Made by a program: the position numbers and the translations under genes
In this document: positions 8,491 to 17,349 of the stretch, piece by piece
Layout: each line of letters begins with the position of its first letter
Numbering within the stretch: position 1 is the first letter of the stretch
Assembly: GCA_029238935.1 (NCBI GenBank)
Contig: JAQZBN010000035.1
Location: 1-60,560, forward strand
Length of the DNA: 60,560 bases
From: Herbinix sp.
Lineage (GTDB): Bacteria > Bacillota > Clostridia > Lachnospirales > Lachnospiraceae
Direction of reading: 5' to 3'
Notes under the pieces: generated by a model
Databases searched by the model: none
Told to the model about the DNA's origin: nothing
Seen by the model: the letters and a program-made list of their open reading frames with translations, nothing else

Positions 8491-8562
8491 TATGAATACA
8501 GTGGATTGGTCAGTGTCAAAGCGGGTAGGAAATATCCGCTTTATTAAATTATGGAGGAAAAG

Positions 8563-9558
8563 ATGAAATATATATTAAAGCGTTTGGGATTTTATATCAT
8601 CGCTTTTATTGGTGCGGTGACGCTAAACTTCTTTCTTCCCAGGTTAATGCCAGGAAACCCTGTTCAGATGTATATCGCACAGCTGTATCAGGCCGGCGGG
8701 AGAATTGATAGAGAGACTATTATAGCGGTGGAAGAACTATTTGGGTATAATACCAGTGAACCTTTATTCATAAGCTACATTAAGTATATCTTTAATATAT
8801 TTAAAGGAAATTGGGGAATTTCTTTTGCAAATTATCCTCAAACTGTATTCGAAGCAGTGGAACGAGGGATGAGATGGACGATATTTTTAATGGGTACTGC
8901 TTTAATTATTGGATTTATTATCAATACCTTATTAGGAATTATAGTTGCATGGAGGAGAGGAAGTAAGATGGATACCTCCTTGACGGTTGGAGGGCAGATA
9001 CTGGCTAATATTCCTTCCGTTGTAATAGCAATCATTTTAAGTTATGCATTGGCAGTTCCAGGTTTTTTCCCAAGAGGTTATGCGGTAACCCCATTGTTTA
9101 TTGCTAAAAATTCTTTTGATTACATAAAGGACGTTGCCTATCATGCGTTCCTACCGATTACGGCCATATTAATTTCAGGTTTGGGCGGTATTATGGGTAT
9201 GAGAGCAAATATGATTAATCAGCTGGGTGAAGATTATATTGTAATGGGATTAGCAAAAGGCATCCCTGAGCGAAAAATTATGATTGGATATTGTGCGAAA
9301 AATGCTTTACTGCCAGTTGTAACATCCGTAGCTATGCAAGTAGGATTCCTGTTAGGTGGATCCTTAATCATTGAGCAGATTTTCAACTATCCAGGATTAG
9401 GAAAGGTTATGGTAACTGCGATCAACAGAAGAGATTATCCACTCATGCAGGGGATTTTGCTTATGTCCACCATTGTTATGCTGACAGCCAATTTCATAGC
9501 TGATATCAGCATTCTATTCCTGGATCCGCGAATCAGAAAACAAAGCGTGAGTAATTAA
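8563..9558 (+). CDS. oppB: ABC transporter permease, OppB/DppB type
   Basis: A 331-residue membrane protein with six predicted helices, the first at the N-terminus (LGFYIIAFIGAVTLNFFL) followed by PRLMPGNPV, typical of OppB. The cytoplasmic coupling loop that contacts the ATPases carries the EAA-type motif around GLAKGIPERKIMIGYCAKNA. The start is ATG 8563 rather than the ATG at 8551, because GGAGG (8553-8557) lies between them and gives normal spacing. It forms the translocation pore with OppC and is followed 29 bases later by oppC. Confidence 0.93.
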   Translation: MKYILKRLGFYIIAFIGAVTLNFFLPRLMPGNPVQMYIAQLYQAGGRIDRETIIAVEELFGYNTSEPLFISYIKYIFNIFKGNWGISFANYPQTVFEAVERGMRWTIFLMGTALIIGFIINTLLGIIVAWRRGSKMDTSLTVGGQILANIPSVVIAIILSYALAVPGFFPRGYAVTPLFIAKNSFDYIKDVAYHAFLPITAILISGLGGIMGMRANMINQLGEDYIVMGLAKGIPERKIMIGYCAKNALLPVVTSVAMQVGFLLGGSLIIEQIFNYPGLGKVMVTAINRRDYPLMQGILLMSTIVMLTANFIADISILFLDPRIRKQSVSN

Positions 9559-9587
9559 CAATCTTCTAAGAGAGTCTGAGGTAGATT

Positions 9588-10547
9588 ATGAATAAAAAAT
9601 TAAGTCAATTTAAAGCGGTACGTTTTTTTAGAAGCAGCACAAAGACAGTGATTGGAATCATCTTAATTCTGGTGGTGTTTATATTATGCTTTGGTGCGGA
9701 TATCTTTACCTCTATTGATCCTATCACTCGTTTTGAAAACGAATATCATAGTGCCCCTTCCGGTGAACATATCCTTGGAACGACAAGATTAGGTAGAGAT
9801 GTCTGGTCTCAAACACTATATGGCGGACAAAAGTCCATTCTTGTAGGTATGTTAGCAGGTTGCATAGCTGTAGCACTTAGTTTGTTTTTTGGAATTAGCT
9901 CCGGATATATCGGTGGAGTTTATGATGGAATCATCAGTACAATCGTAAATATTATTATGGTAATTCCTCAAATTGTATTGCTTTTGGTCATTGCAGCTCT
10001 GCTTGGTAATGTCTCGCCCTTCCTGATCAGTTTGGTTATAGGTTTGACCTCTTGGCCTTATAATGCCCGTGTCCTGCGAGCCCAGACGATGAGTATCAGA
10101 AATCGGGAGTATATATATTCAGCCGAAACCCTGGGTGAGTCAAAGTTTCGAATACTCTTTGTTGAAATTATGCCTAACATGCTTTCAATGATCAGTTCAG
10201 CGTTTGTCGGTACATTAATTTATGCCATTATGGCCCATGCAACAATTGAATTTATAGGTTTTGGTGATCCACTTTCCGTAACCTGGGGAATTATGCTTTT
10301 TAATGCCCAGAAATCAGGTGCATTAAACAGCGGTATATGGTGGGAGGTATTGGGACCTATCGCTGGCCTTGTAATTTTAGGTACCGGACTTACAATGATA
10401 AACTTTTCGATTGATGAGTTATCAAATCCAAAATTAAAAGCACAAAGAATTATGAAATATTATTATAAAGTAAAAAAGCAGCAGGCTAGATCAGATAGGA
10501 AGAAAGGGCAAAGTAAGGTAAGTTTACAAGGGGGAGGACTTAAGTGA
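9588..10547 (+). CDS. oppC: ABC transporter permease, OppC/DppC type
   Basis: A 319-residue partner permease. The N-terminal helix (TVIGIILILVVFILCFGADIF) and the following periplasmic segment with GEHILGTTRLGRDVWSQTLY are hallmarks of the OppC family. The EAA coupling loop is SAETLGESKFRILFVEIMPN. The C-terminal 35 residues are basic and cytoplasmic, a little longer than usual. The stop TGA overlaps the next gene's start by one to four bases, which indicates translational coupling with oppD. Confidence 0.93.
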   Translation: MNKKLSQFKAVRFFRSSTKTVIGIILILVVFILCFGADIFTSIDPITRFENEYHSAPSGEHILGTTRLGRDVWSQTLYGGQKSILVGMLAGCIAVALSLFFGISSGYIGGVYDGIISTIVNIIMVIPQIVLLLVIAALLGNVSPFLISLVIGLTSWPYNARVLRAQTMSIRNREYIYSAETLGESKFRILFVEIMPNMLSMISSAFVGTLIYAIMAHATIEFIGFGDPLSVTWGIMLFNAQKSGALNSGIWWEVLGPIAGLVILGTGLTMINFSIDELSNPKLKAQRIMKYYYKVKKQQARSDRKKGQSKVSLQGGGLK

Positions 10548-11524
10548 TGGGTTACGGGCTTGAGGTAAAAGACCTATGTGTTGACTATATAACAGAAAAT
10601 GGAGGACATATCAGAGCGGTAGACAACGTCAGCTTTTCGATAGAGGAAGGGAAAAGCCTTGGACTTGCAGGAGAATCAGGCTGCGGTAAAAGTACTATAG
10701 CCTTTAGCCTTATGAGACTACATAAACCTCCGGCATTAATATCTGGTGGTTCAATCAAGATGAATGGGCAAGAAATACTTACTATGTCTGAAAAGGAGCT
10801 GCAGAAATTCCGGTGGGAACAGGTAAGTATGGTATTTCAATCTGCGATGAACTGCTTAAATCCGGTAGTAACTCTGGAAAAGCAGTTCTATGAGATTTTT
10901 AAATACCATGGTATTACTAACAGTGTCAAGATTGCACGGGAATTATCAGAGGAATTACTTACTATTGTAGGAATTCCAGGAGAACGTCTAAAGGATTATC
11001 CTCACCAATTTTCCGGCGGTATGAGACAGCGGGCGGTTATCGCCATGGCTTTAGCATTGAAACCCAGTTTATTGATTTTGGACGAACCTACAACAGCATT
11101 GGATACAGTTGTGCAGAGAGATATTTTACATCGCGTATATGATTTACAGAAAAAATTTAACTTTTCCATTCTGTTTATAACCCATGATATCAGCTTGATG
11201 ATGGAATTTTGTGATACAATAGCCATCATGTATGCCGGAAAGATTGTTGAACAGGCGTCGGCAAAGAAGATATTGTATCAACCCAGCCATCCATACTCCT
11301 ATGGATTAAAGAAATCCTTTCCATCACTGCAGGGTAAAATCGAGTATATGGAAGGAATACCAGGATCACCTCTAAATTTAAATTGTATACCAAAGGGTTG
11401 CCGTTTTCAGGACCGTTGTTTTAAATCATCGGAGATCTGTTTTAGCCAAGAACCGGAAAAGGCCTTCAATAATAAAAACTTTTACTATTGTCATAATCCT
11501 TTAATCTATGAAAATGAGGTGTGA
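10547..11524 (+). CDS. oppD: ABC transporter ATPase, OppD/DppD type
   Basis: A 325-residue ATPase. The Walker A motif GESGCGKST lies near residue 42, the Q-loop is VFQSAMNCLNP, the ABC signature is FSGGMRQR (about 155), Walker B is LLILDEPTTALD, and the switch His is in FITHD. The C-terminal oligopeptide-ABC domain has a Cys cluster (IPKGCRFQDRCFK, then CFSQEP and YYCHNP) typical of OppD/DppD iron-sulfur or disulfide loops. A GGGGGAGGA ribosome binding site precedes both GTG 10544 and ATG 10547; the ATG (TGATG overlap) is chosen. It pairs with OppF to drive transport. Confidence 0.93.
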   Translation: MGYGLEVKDLCVDYITENGGHIRAVDNVSFSIEEGKSLGLAGESGCGKSTIAFSLMRLHKPPALISGGSIKMNGQEILTMSEKELQKFRWEQVSMVFQSAMNCLNPVVTLEKQFYEIFKYHGITNSVKIARELSEELLTIVGIPGERLKDYPHQFSGGMRQRAVIAMALALKPSLLILDEPTTALDTVVQRDILHRVYDLQKKFNFSILFITHDISLMMEFCDTIAIMYAGKIVEQASAKKILYQPSHPYSYGLKKSFPSLQGKIEYMEGIPGSPLNLNCIPKGCRFQDRCFKSSEICFSQEPEKAFNNKNFYYCHNPLIYENEV

Positions 11525-11525
11525 T

Positions 11526-12512
11526 ATGAATAATGATAAACCAGTTTTTAGCGTAAGGAATGTAGTTATGGACTTTAAGGTGAGAGGTAAGAGCTTTTTT
11601 TCTTCTCAAAAGACCTTACGAGCACTTAATGATATTTCTTTTGATTTATATAGGGGAGAATCATTGGCTATTGTCGGGGAATCGGGCTGTGGCAAATCTA
11701 CCATTTGTAGAATTGCTATGAGGTTCTATAATCCAAGCAGCGGTAGTATGATCTTTGAAGATCAGGATATTCATAAATTATCGGGGGAGAAGCTAAAGAA
11801 GTATAGACAAAAAGCACAGATGATCTTTCAAGATCCTTTCTCCTCATTAAATCCATTGCATAATATATATTACCATCTGGAAAGACCGTTAAAATTGTAT
11901 CATCCCTGTGATAGGAAGACAATGAAAGCGAAAATGGATGAGTATTTAACCATGGTTGGCCTTACCCCACCGGAAGAACAGGGTCAGAAAAATCCACATC
12001 AGCTATCAGGGGGGCAGAAGCAAAGAGCATATTTGGCAAGAATTCTAGCTGTCGGTGCCGATGTTATCTTTGCGGATGAACCAACTTCCATGCTAGATGT
12101 TTCTATTCGGTTAGGTGTCTTAAACCTAATGAACAAATTAAAGCTTGAGATGAATAAATCATTTATCTATATCACCCATGATATTGCAACAGCTCGTTAT
12201 TTTGCTGATCGAATTATTGTTTTATATGCAGGTCACATGGTAGAGTGGGGAGATGTTGATAAAGTTGTATGCAATCCGAAGCATCCTTATACAAAGCTTT
12301 TGATCGCTGCAGCACCGGACCCGGAGAGAGAGGGACCAGTTGAATTACCGGTAAAGAAAAGTGAAGAAACAGAAATTAGTGTATGGACTCCGGAAAGCAA
12401 AGGCTGTCCTTTTAAAAACCGCTGTCCGGTTGCGAAAGAAAGTTGTTTTGAGGTATTTCCGGAAGCCAAGGAGGTTTCTGAAGGACAGTATATAAGATGC
12501 ATTCATGAATAA
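11526..12512 (+). CDS. oppF: ABC transporter ATPase, OppF/DppF type
   Basis: A 328-residue ATPase with Walker A GESGCGKST, Q-loop IFQDPFSSLNP, signature LSGGQKQR, Walker B VIFADEPTSMLD and switch YITHD. The C-terminal extension again carries the Cys loop (GCPFKNRCPVAKESCF). The start is ATG 11526, just after the oppD stop, with GAGGTG immediately upstream; an ATG at 11508 inside oppD has no such site. It is the last gene of the operon and a terminator follows 300 bases later. OppD and OppF form the heterodimeric motor. Confidence 0.93.
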   Translation: MNNDKPVFSVRNVVMDFKVRGKSFFSSQKTLRALNDISFDLYRGESLAIVGESGCGKSTICRIAMRFYNPSSGSMIFEDQDIHKLSGEKLKKYRQKAQMIFQDPFSSLNPLHNIYYHLERPLKLYHPCDRKTMKAKMDEYLTMVGLTPPEEQGQKNPHQLSGGQKQRAYLARILAVGADVIFADEPTSMLDVSIRLGVLNLMNKLKLEMNKSFIYITHDIATARYFADRIIVLYAGHMVEWGDVDKVVCNPKHPYTKLLIAAAPDPEREGPVELPVKKSEETEISVWTPESKGCPFKNRCPVAKESCFEVFPEAKEVSEGQYIRCIHE

Positions 12513-12625
12513 TTTATTTAAAGTTTAATCTTTAAAGTTTGATGAATTATGATTAAAGTGCCATAAGCTGTTCACAAGATTTATTACGACTATCTATTAA
12601 ATGTAAGATTTGGTTATCATAATAT

Positions 12626-12743
12626 AAACATAGTTTGTTCGTAACTATAGCTTCTTGAATGAAGTACATATTGGTGCATAAACCTCCGAGCTATAGGGTT
12701 AAGTATCAACGAGTTCTAAACAGTTGCTCACGAAACTATGTTT
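12626..12743. ncRNA. Nested inverted-repeat element, candidate structured RNA
   Basis: In the 520-base gap between oppF and sulP, an 11-base perfect outer stem (AAACATAGTTT 12626-12636 with AAACTATGTTT 12733-12743) encloses a second 8-base stem (CTATAGCT with AGCTATAG) and a small CTTC/GAAG hairpin. Three co-nested stems in 118 bases suggest a folded RNA or an inserted mobile repeat. It contains no reading frame of note and matches no riboswitch consensus I can recall. Confidence 0.4.
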
Positions 12744-12811
12744 TGCATCAAGTTTTACAATTAATATACTAAAACGAATGAAACGAAGATCACCTTACCA
12801 ATGAATGAAAT

Positions 12812-12874
12812 AAGGAGAGTTTATGGGAAAGCAGATGTGATTCATTTGCTCTTCCCATAAATTCTCCTTTTTTA
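12812..12874 (+). terminator. Rho-independent terminator after opp region
   Basis: AAGGAGAGTTTATGGGAA (from 12812) pairs with TTCCCATAAATTCTCCTT (12852 on) with one mismatch, and a run of T follows to 12873. It is the first convincing terminator after oppF. Confidence 0.82.
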
Positions 12875-12959
12875 TGAGAACATTATTCTGCTCCTTTCCC
12901 ATGATAAATCAGTAAAAATCCGTTTTTTAAATTAATTTTTTATATTTATTAAAATACAC

Positions 12960-12988
12960 TTGAAAATTTACCATAGGGGGAATATCAT
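12960..12988 (+). promoter_or_regulatory. sulP promoter
   Basis: TTGAAA (12960-12965), a 17-base spacer and TATCAT (12983-12988) lie upstream of sulP. The transcript would start near 12995, which rules in favour of the internal ATG 13033 over a GTG at 12997. Confidence 0.5.
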
Positions 12989-13032
12989 TGTAAATTGTGG
13001 TGTTATTCACAAATGATATGGAGGCAGAAGAA

Positions 13033-14682
13033 ATGGAGAAATTAAAACCGAAATTGTTTTCCGTGATGAAAACATATACGAAGAATCAATTCACAAAAGA
13101 CATGATAGCTGGTATCATCGTTGCCATCATTGCCTTACCGTTATCGATCGCTTTAGCGCTAGCATCCGGTGTTACTCCGGAGAGAGGACTTTATACTGCA
13201 ATTGTAGCGGGCTTTGTCATATCCTTCTTAGGAGGAAGCCGCGTACAGATTTCAGGTCCAACTGCAGCATTTGCAACGATCGTTGCAGGAATCGTTGCCC
13301 GTAATGGTATGGAAGGTTTAGCAATTGCGACTATTATGGCAGGTATTATTTTAATTATTATGGGATTATTGCGATTTGGAAGTTTGATTCGTTTTATCCC
13401 TTACACTATAACAACCGGCTTTACCTTTGGTATCGCAGTTACCATCTTGGTAGGCCAAATCAAAGACTTCTTGGGTCTTACTTTAGATAAAACACCGGTA
13501 GAAACCCTAGAGAAGGTATTAGCTTGTATTGAAGATATTACAACAATAAATCTTTGGGCACTTCTTGTTGGTGCGGTATCTCTAGCAATCTTAATCATTT
13601 GGCCAAAGATTAATAATAAAATCCCAGCTTCTTTAATCGCTGTGATTGTTGCGGCACTTATGGTAAAGCTAGGTAAATTAGAAGTTAATACCATAGGTAG
13701 CCTTTATGAAATTTCCTCAAAACCACCGGTCTTAACTGTTCCAACCTTTCACTTACATACGATTCAAAGCCTGATCCCTGATGCATTTACGATCGCAATT
13801 CTGGCAGGGATCGAATCCTTACTTTCTTGCGTTGTAGCAGATGGTATGATCGGTAGTAAACACCGTTCTAATATGGAATTGGTTGCTCAGGGTACCGGTA
13901 ATATATTATCCAGTTTATTTGGTGGTATACCGGCCACAGGTGCAATAGCAAGAACGGCAGCAAATGTAAAAAACGGAGGTCGTACTCCGATTGCAGGTAT
14001 GGTTCATGCAGTAGTATTGTTATTAATTTTAGTAGTGTTAATGCCTTACGCAGCTCTCATTCCGATGCCTGCCATAGCAGCAATTCTTTTCATGGTAGCG
14101 TATAACATGAGTGAATGGAGAGAATTTGTGGCACTTTTAAAAGCTTCTCCTAAAAGTGATATCTTGGTTCTTGTGGCTACCTTTGTGTTAACGGTTGTAT
14201 TTGATTTGGTGGTAGCGATTGAAATCGGTGTAGTACTGGCTGCCATATTGTTTATGAAACGAATGGCTGATGTTGCAAATATTGAGAGTTGGAAATATAT
14301 TGAGGAAGATAATAATGACGATGATTTAAGTGATCCTGAGAATATTCGTCTGAAGAAGGTTCCGAAGCACACCCTGGTCTATGAAATCAATGGACCTATG
14401 TTTTTTGGAGCAGCGGATAAATTTATGAATATTTCACTGGATTCCCACATCAAGGTTGTAATCCTCCGAATGAGAAGCGTACCCGCCATGGATATTAACG
14501 CCCTCCATGCACTGAAGAAAGTACTGAAAACCTGTAAGAACAGAAAAGCTACACTTATTATGTCCCATGTGCAGGAACAGCCATTGAAGATGATGCAGAA
14601 GGCAGGCTTTGATAAACAGGTTGGTGAAGAAAATTTCTGTGAAAATATTGATGTTGCACTAGAAAGAGCAGCTGGATTATAA
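13033..14682 (+). CDS. SulP-family anion transporter with STAS domain
   Basis: A 549-residue membrane protein of the SulP/SLC26 family. About 12-14 helices occupy residues 20-420, beginning with the family signature region (IALPLSIALALASGVTPERG; then GGSRVQISGPTAAF around 75-90, the anion-binding segment). A cytoplasmic STAS domain fills the C-terminus from about 440 (KHTLVYEINGPMFFGAADKF). Bacterial members carry sulfate, bicarbonate or dicarboxylates; the substrate cannot be read here. The start ATG 13033 has GGAGG at 13020-13024 with an eight-base gap. It is monocistronic, with its own promoter and terminator. Confidence 0.92.
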   Translation: MEKLKPKLFSVMKTYTKNQFTKDMIAGIIVAIIALPLSIALALASGVTPERGLYTAIVAGFVISFLGGSRVQISGPTAAFATIVAGIVARNGMEGLAIATIMAGIILIIMGLLRFGSLIRFIPYTITTGFTFGIAVTILVGQIKDFLGLTLDKTPVETLEKVLACIEDITTINLWALLVGAVSLAILIIWPKINNKIPASLIAVIVAALMVKLGKLEVNTIGSLYEISSKPPVLTVPTFHLHTIQSLIPDAFTIAILAGIESLLSCVVADGMIGSKHRSNMELVAQGTGNILSSLFGGIPATGAIARTAANVKNGGRTPIAGMVHAVVLLLILVVLMPYAALIPMPAIAAILFMVAYNMSEWREFVALLKASPKSDILVLVATFVLTVVFDLVVAIEIGVVLAAILFMKRMADVANIESWKYIEEDNNDDDLSDPENIRLKKVPKHTLVYEINGPMFFGAADKFMNISLDSHIKVVILRMRSVPAMDINALHALKKVLKTCKNRKATLIMSHVQEQPLKMMQKAGFDKQVGEENFCENIDVALERAAGL

Positions 14683-14691
14683 AAACTATTT

Positions 14692-14733
14692 TCCCCTATT
14701 AGATGAATGAGTTTAACATCTAATAGGGGATTT
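14692..14733 (+). terminator. Terminator after sulP
   Basis: TCCCCTATTAGATG (14692-14705) pairs perfectly with CATCTAATAGGGGA (14717-14730), then TTTT. It starts about ten bases after the sulP stop. Confidence 0.85.
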
Positions 14734-14969
14734 TAAGTTATAAAAGATCTGTCTCCAGGTGATATTCAAAATCCAATGATACCTCCATGTGCAACATTAC
14801 GACTAAGCGAACTTATATGAGTAAAGTTATGTATAAAGGGTAAGTTAGAAAGATGATTTATAAGAATAACATAACTACGTCAATTTGAACGAATAACAGG
14901 AGTAATGTAAAGTCAAGTACTGTACTTTATTGCATATAATATAATAACTTTTATCTTGGGGGATTATAT

Positions 14970-16706
14970 ATGAATAGCGGTAAGATTGAAAATCAGTTAA
15001 ATCTTGCTCTGGATGTTCCGGTAGCGGAGCGAGAACGAACCTTAAACCTCGGGGTTGGATATTCGCCCGCCACCAATATGTGGGAACTGATTGTAAAATA
15101 TACAGGTACTTTGGATCGAATTCGGGATGAATTGAATGCAAATGTTGTTATCTTAACGAACGAATATGCAATTATAGTAATCTCGGAGGATTACATAGAC
15201 CGGCTTTCCGAATATGAGGAAATTGAATTCATAGAGAAACCAAAACGGCTCTTTTTTGAAGTAAATGAAGGAAGGACTGCATCGTGTATCAATCCGCTGC
15301 AAACCGCAAACTATAACCTCTTTGGAGAGGGAGTTTTGGTTGCAGTAATTGATTCTGGAATTGATTACTCCCATCCGGATTTCCGTAATGAGGATGGAAC
15401 CAGCAGAATAGCTTTGCTCTGGGATCAAACAATCCCCGGAAATCCTCCTGAGGGCTTTCAGATAGGGACACTTTATACGAGAGAGCAGATTAATGAAGCG
15501 CTGAAGACGCCGATGCCACAACGAATGGAGATTGTGCCCAGCTCGGACTTGAGCGGACATGGAACCCATGTTGCAGGTATTGCAGCAGGGAATGGTAGAG
15601 CCAGTAATGGATTATATCGTGGGGTAGCATCCCAAAGTGATTTGCTGATCGTGAAGCTGGGCTCTTCCATTGGTGATTCCTTTCCAAGAACAACACAGTT
15701 AATGCAAGGGATTGATTTTGCTGTTCGTAGTGCAATCAGTATGGCAATGCCTTTGGCAGTGAATATCAGCTTTGGAAATAATTATGGATCTCATACAGGA
15801 TTATCTTTATTAGAAAATTATATCAATGATGTGGCTAATATCTGGCGAAGCAGTATTGTAATAGGAACGGGAAATGAAGGAGCAGCAGGAAAGCATGCGC
15901 AAGGGGTACTCCGTATGGGGACTGTATCCTATGTTGAGTTTTCTGTGAATGAGTTTGAATTTTCATTGAATCTACAGATTTGGAAGAACTATTTTGATCA
16001 ATTTGATATTACGATCATATCTCCGGGAGGAACCAGAGTAGGACCAATTCCAAGAATTCTAGGAAAGCAGCAATTTAATATCGGACAGACGGAAATTCTT
16101 TTGTATTACGGTGACCCTACCCCTTATAATCCGCAGCAGGAGATCTATATCGAATTTATTCCTAGAAGAACTTATATCGATAGCGGGGTTTGGCGAATTG
16201 AGCTGGTGCCAAGAAATATCGTCGTAGGAAATTATGATATGTGGCTTCCTTCTGGTGGTGTAATAAATGAAAACACCAGGTTTTTACTTTCCTCGGAATT
16301 CACAACCCTAACGATCCCCTCAACTGCTTATCGAGCTATTACGGTTGGAGCCTACAATGCGTATACCGATAGCTATGCACCATTCTCAGGAAGAGGATAT
16401 ACCAGAGATAATAATATTAAGCCGGATTTGGTTGCTCCTGGAGTCAATATTATGTCCTGTGCTCCAGGAGGAGGTTATGCAGTTCGATCCGGAACTTCTA
16501 TGGCAACGCCTTTTGTTACAGGAAGTGCAGCATTATTGATGCAATGGGGAATTGTGCAAGAAAATGATCCGTATCTCTACGGGGAGAAGCTAAAAGCCAA
16601 TTTAATTAATGGTACCAGAAAATTGCGGATTGAGCCCAACTATCCGAATAGAACCTTGGGGTATGGTGCATTGTGTTTACGTGATACCTTTGATCGGATG
16701 ACTTGA
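14970..16706 (+). CDS. Subtilisin-like serine protease, Csp (spore germination protease) type
   Basis: A 578-residue S8 peptidase. The triad is intact: Asp128 in AVIDSGIDYSHPDF, His197 in SGHGTHVAGIAAG, Ser510 in SGTSMATPFVTG. Residues 1-95 look like a prodomain, and there is no signal peptide. An insertion of roughly 110 residues (about 320-450, rich in beta strands) separates the His and Ser regions, as the jelly-roll does in clostridial CspB proteases that cleave pro-SleC during spore germination. The ribosome binding site TTGGGGGAT precedes ATG 14970. A CATATAATA sequence at 14933-14941 resembles a sporulation-sigma -10 box, but the -35 is unclear. Many Lachnospiraceae carry several such paralogues, so a germination role is likely but not certain. 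Confidence 0.85.
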   Translation: MNSGKIENQLNLALDVPVAERERTLNLGVGYSPATNMWELIVKYTGTLDRIRDELNANVVILTNEYAIIVISEDYIDRLSEYEEIEFIEKPKRLFFEVNEGRTASCINPLQTANYNLFGEGVLVAVIDSGIDYSHPDFRNEDGTSRIALLWDQTIPGNPPEGFQIGTLYTREQINEALKTPMPQRMEIVPSSDLSGHGTHVAGIAAGNGRASNGLYRGVASQSDLLIVKLGSSIGDSFPRTTQLMQGIDFAVRSAISMAMPLAVNISFGNNYGSHTGLSLLENYINDVANIWRSSIVIGTGNEGAAGKHAQGVLRMGTVSYVEFSVNEFEFSLNLQIWKNYFDQFDITIISPGGTRVGPIPRILGKQQFNIGQTEILLYYGDPTPYNPQQEIYIEFIPRRTYIDSGVWRIELVPRNIVVGNYDMWLPSGGVINENTRFLLSSEFTTLTIPSTAYRAITVGAYNAYTDSYAPFSGRGYTRDNNIKPDLVAPGVNIMSCAPGGGYAVRSGTSMATPFVTGSAALLMQWGIVQENDPYLYGEKLKANLINGTRKLRIEPNYPNRTLGYGALCLRDTFDRMT

Positions 16707-16827
16707 TAAAAATCAACCAATAAAGTAAATGGATTGTTGCCATAGCTACAGACAAAGAGTTTTCTCTAAGATAATATGAGGATTCCAACAATAAAACATT
16801 TTACATTTATAATACAGGAGGTTTTCT

Positions 16828-17250
16828 ATGATAAAACTAAATAATCTTGAACGTCAGCATCTATCTATTATGGAAGAGATATCCTTAGTTGCATGCGAAA
16901 TCAATAAAGGGGCTGCAAAAATTAACGTATCGGATGCAGCACTCTATATTAACCGGCTAGCAGGAAAACTTAAGATACATATGCTCGAAGAGGATAAGTA
17001 TTTATATCCTGAACTTCTTACCTGTTCCGATCCGGAGATCAGAATGATTACAACAAAATACATAAGTGAAATGGGAGATCTAGCGGAACAATATATTCAA
17101 TTTAAAAATAAGTATAATGTTGGAAGTAAGATCGCAGCGAATATGGAAGTATTTTTGGGAGATACCAGAAAAATTTTGGATGCTCTTACCGGACGAATGA
17201 AGAAAGAAGACAAAGGACTATATCAATTGATTAAAGATAAAAATTTATAA
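16828..17250 (+). CDS. Hemerythrin-like HHE domain protein
   Basis: A 140-residue helical protein. It has His11 in RQHLSIMEEI and a second cluster HMLEEDKYLYPEL (His51, Glu54/55), followed by further helices, in the order of the HHE cation-binding domain. Such proteins bind a di-iron centre and serve in oxygen sensing, iron storage or repair of oxidative damage. The last ligand His expected near the C-terminus is not obvious, so iron loading may be altered. It has a strong AGGAGG ribosome binding site, stands alone, and sits between the subtilase and the GH2 gene. Confidence 0.7.
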   Translation: MIKLNNLERQHLSIMEEISLVACEINKGAAKINVSDAALYINRLAGKLKIHMLEEDKYLYPELLTCSDPEIRMITTKYISEMGDLAEQYIQFKNKYNVGSKIAANMEVFLGDTRKILDALTGRMKKEDKGLYQLIKDKNL

Positions 17251-17288
17251 TATTTTACCAAAGAATTACATAAAACTTGGGAAGTAAC

Positions 17289-17317
17289 TTGACTTAGTAA
17301 CAGAAATATCCAATAAT
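17289..17317 (+). promoter_or_regulatory. Possible promoter of the GH2 gene
   Basis: TTGACT (17289-17294), a 17-base spacer and AATAAT (17312-17317). It is a fair match and lies 33 bases before the GH2 start codon. Confidence 0.4.
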
Positions 17318-17349
17318 ATGAATATCGTTATCTAAGAAAGAGGGAGACC

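Noticed and set aside
12626..12743. Cyclic-di-GMP (GEMM) riboswitch before sulP
   Set aside because: The stem-loop lacks the GGCAAAC and GACGCAAAG signatures of that class, so it is left as unclassified.
12997..13032. Upstream GTG start for the SulP gene
   Set aside because: It would coincide with the predicted transcript start and has no ribosome binding site; ATG 13033 has GGAGG at the right distance.
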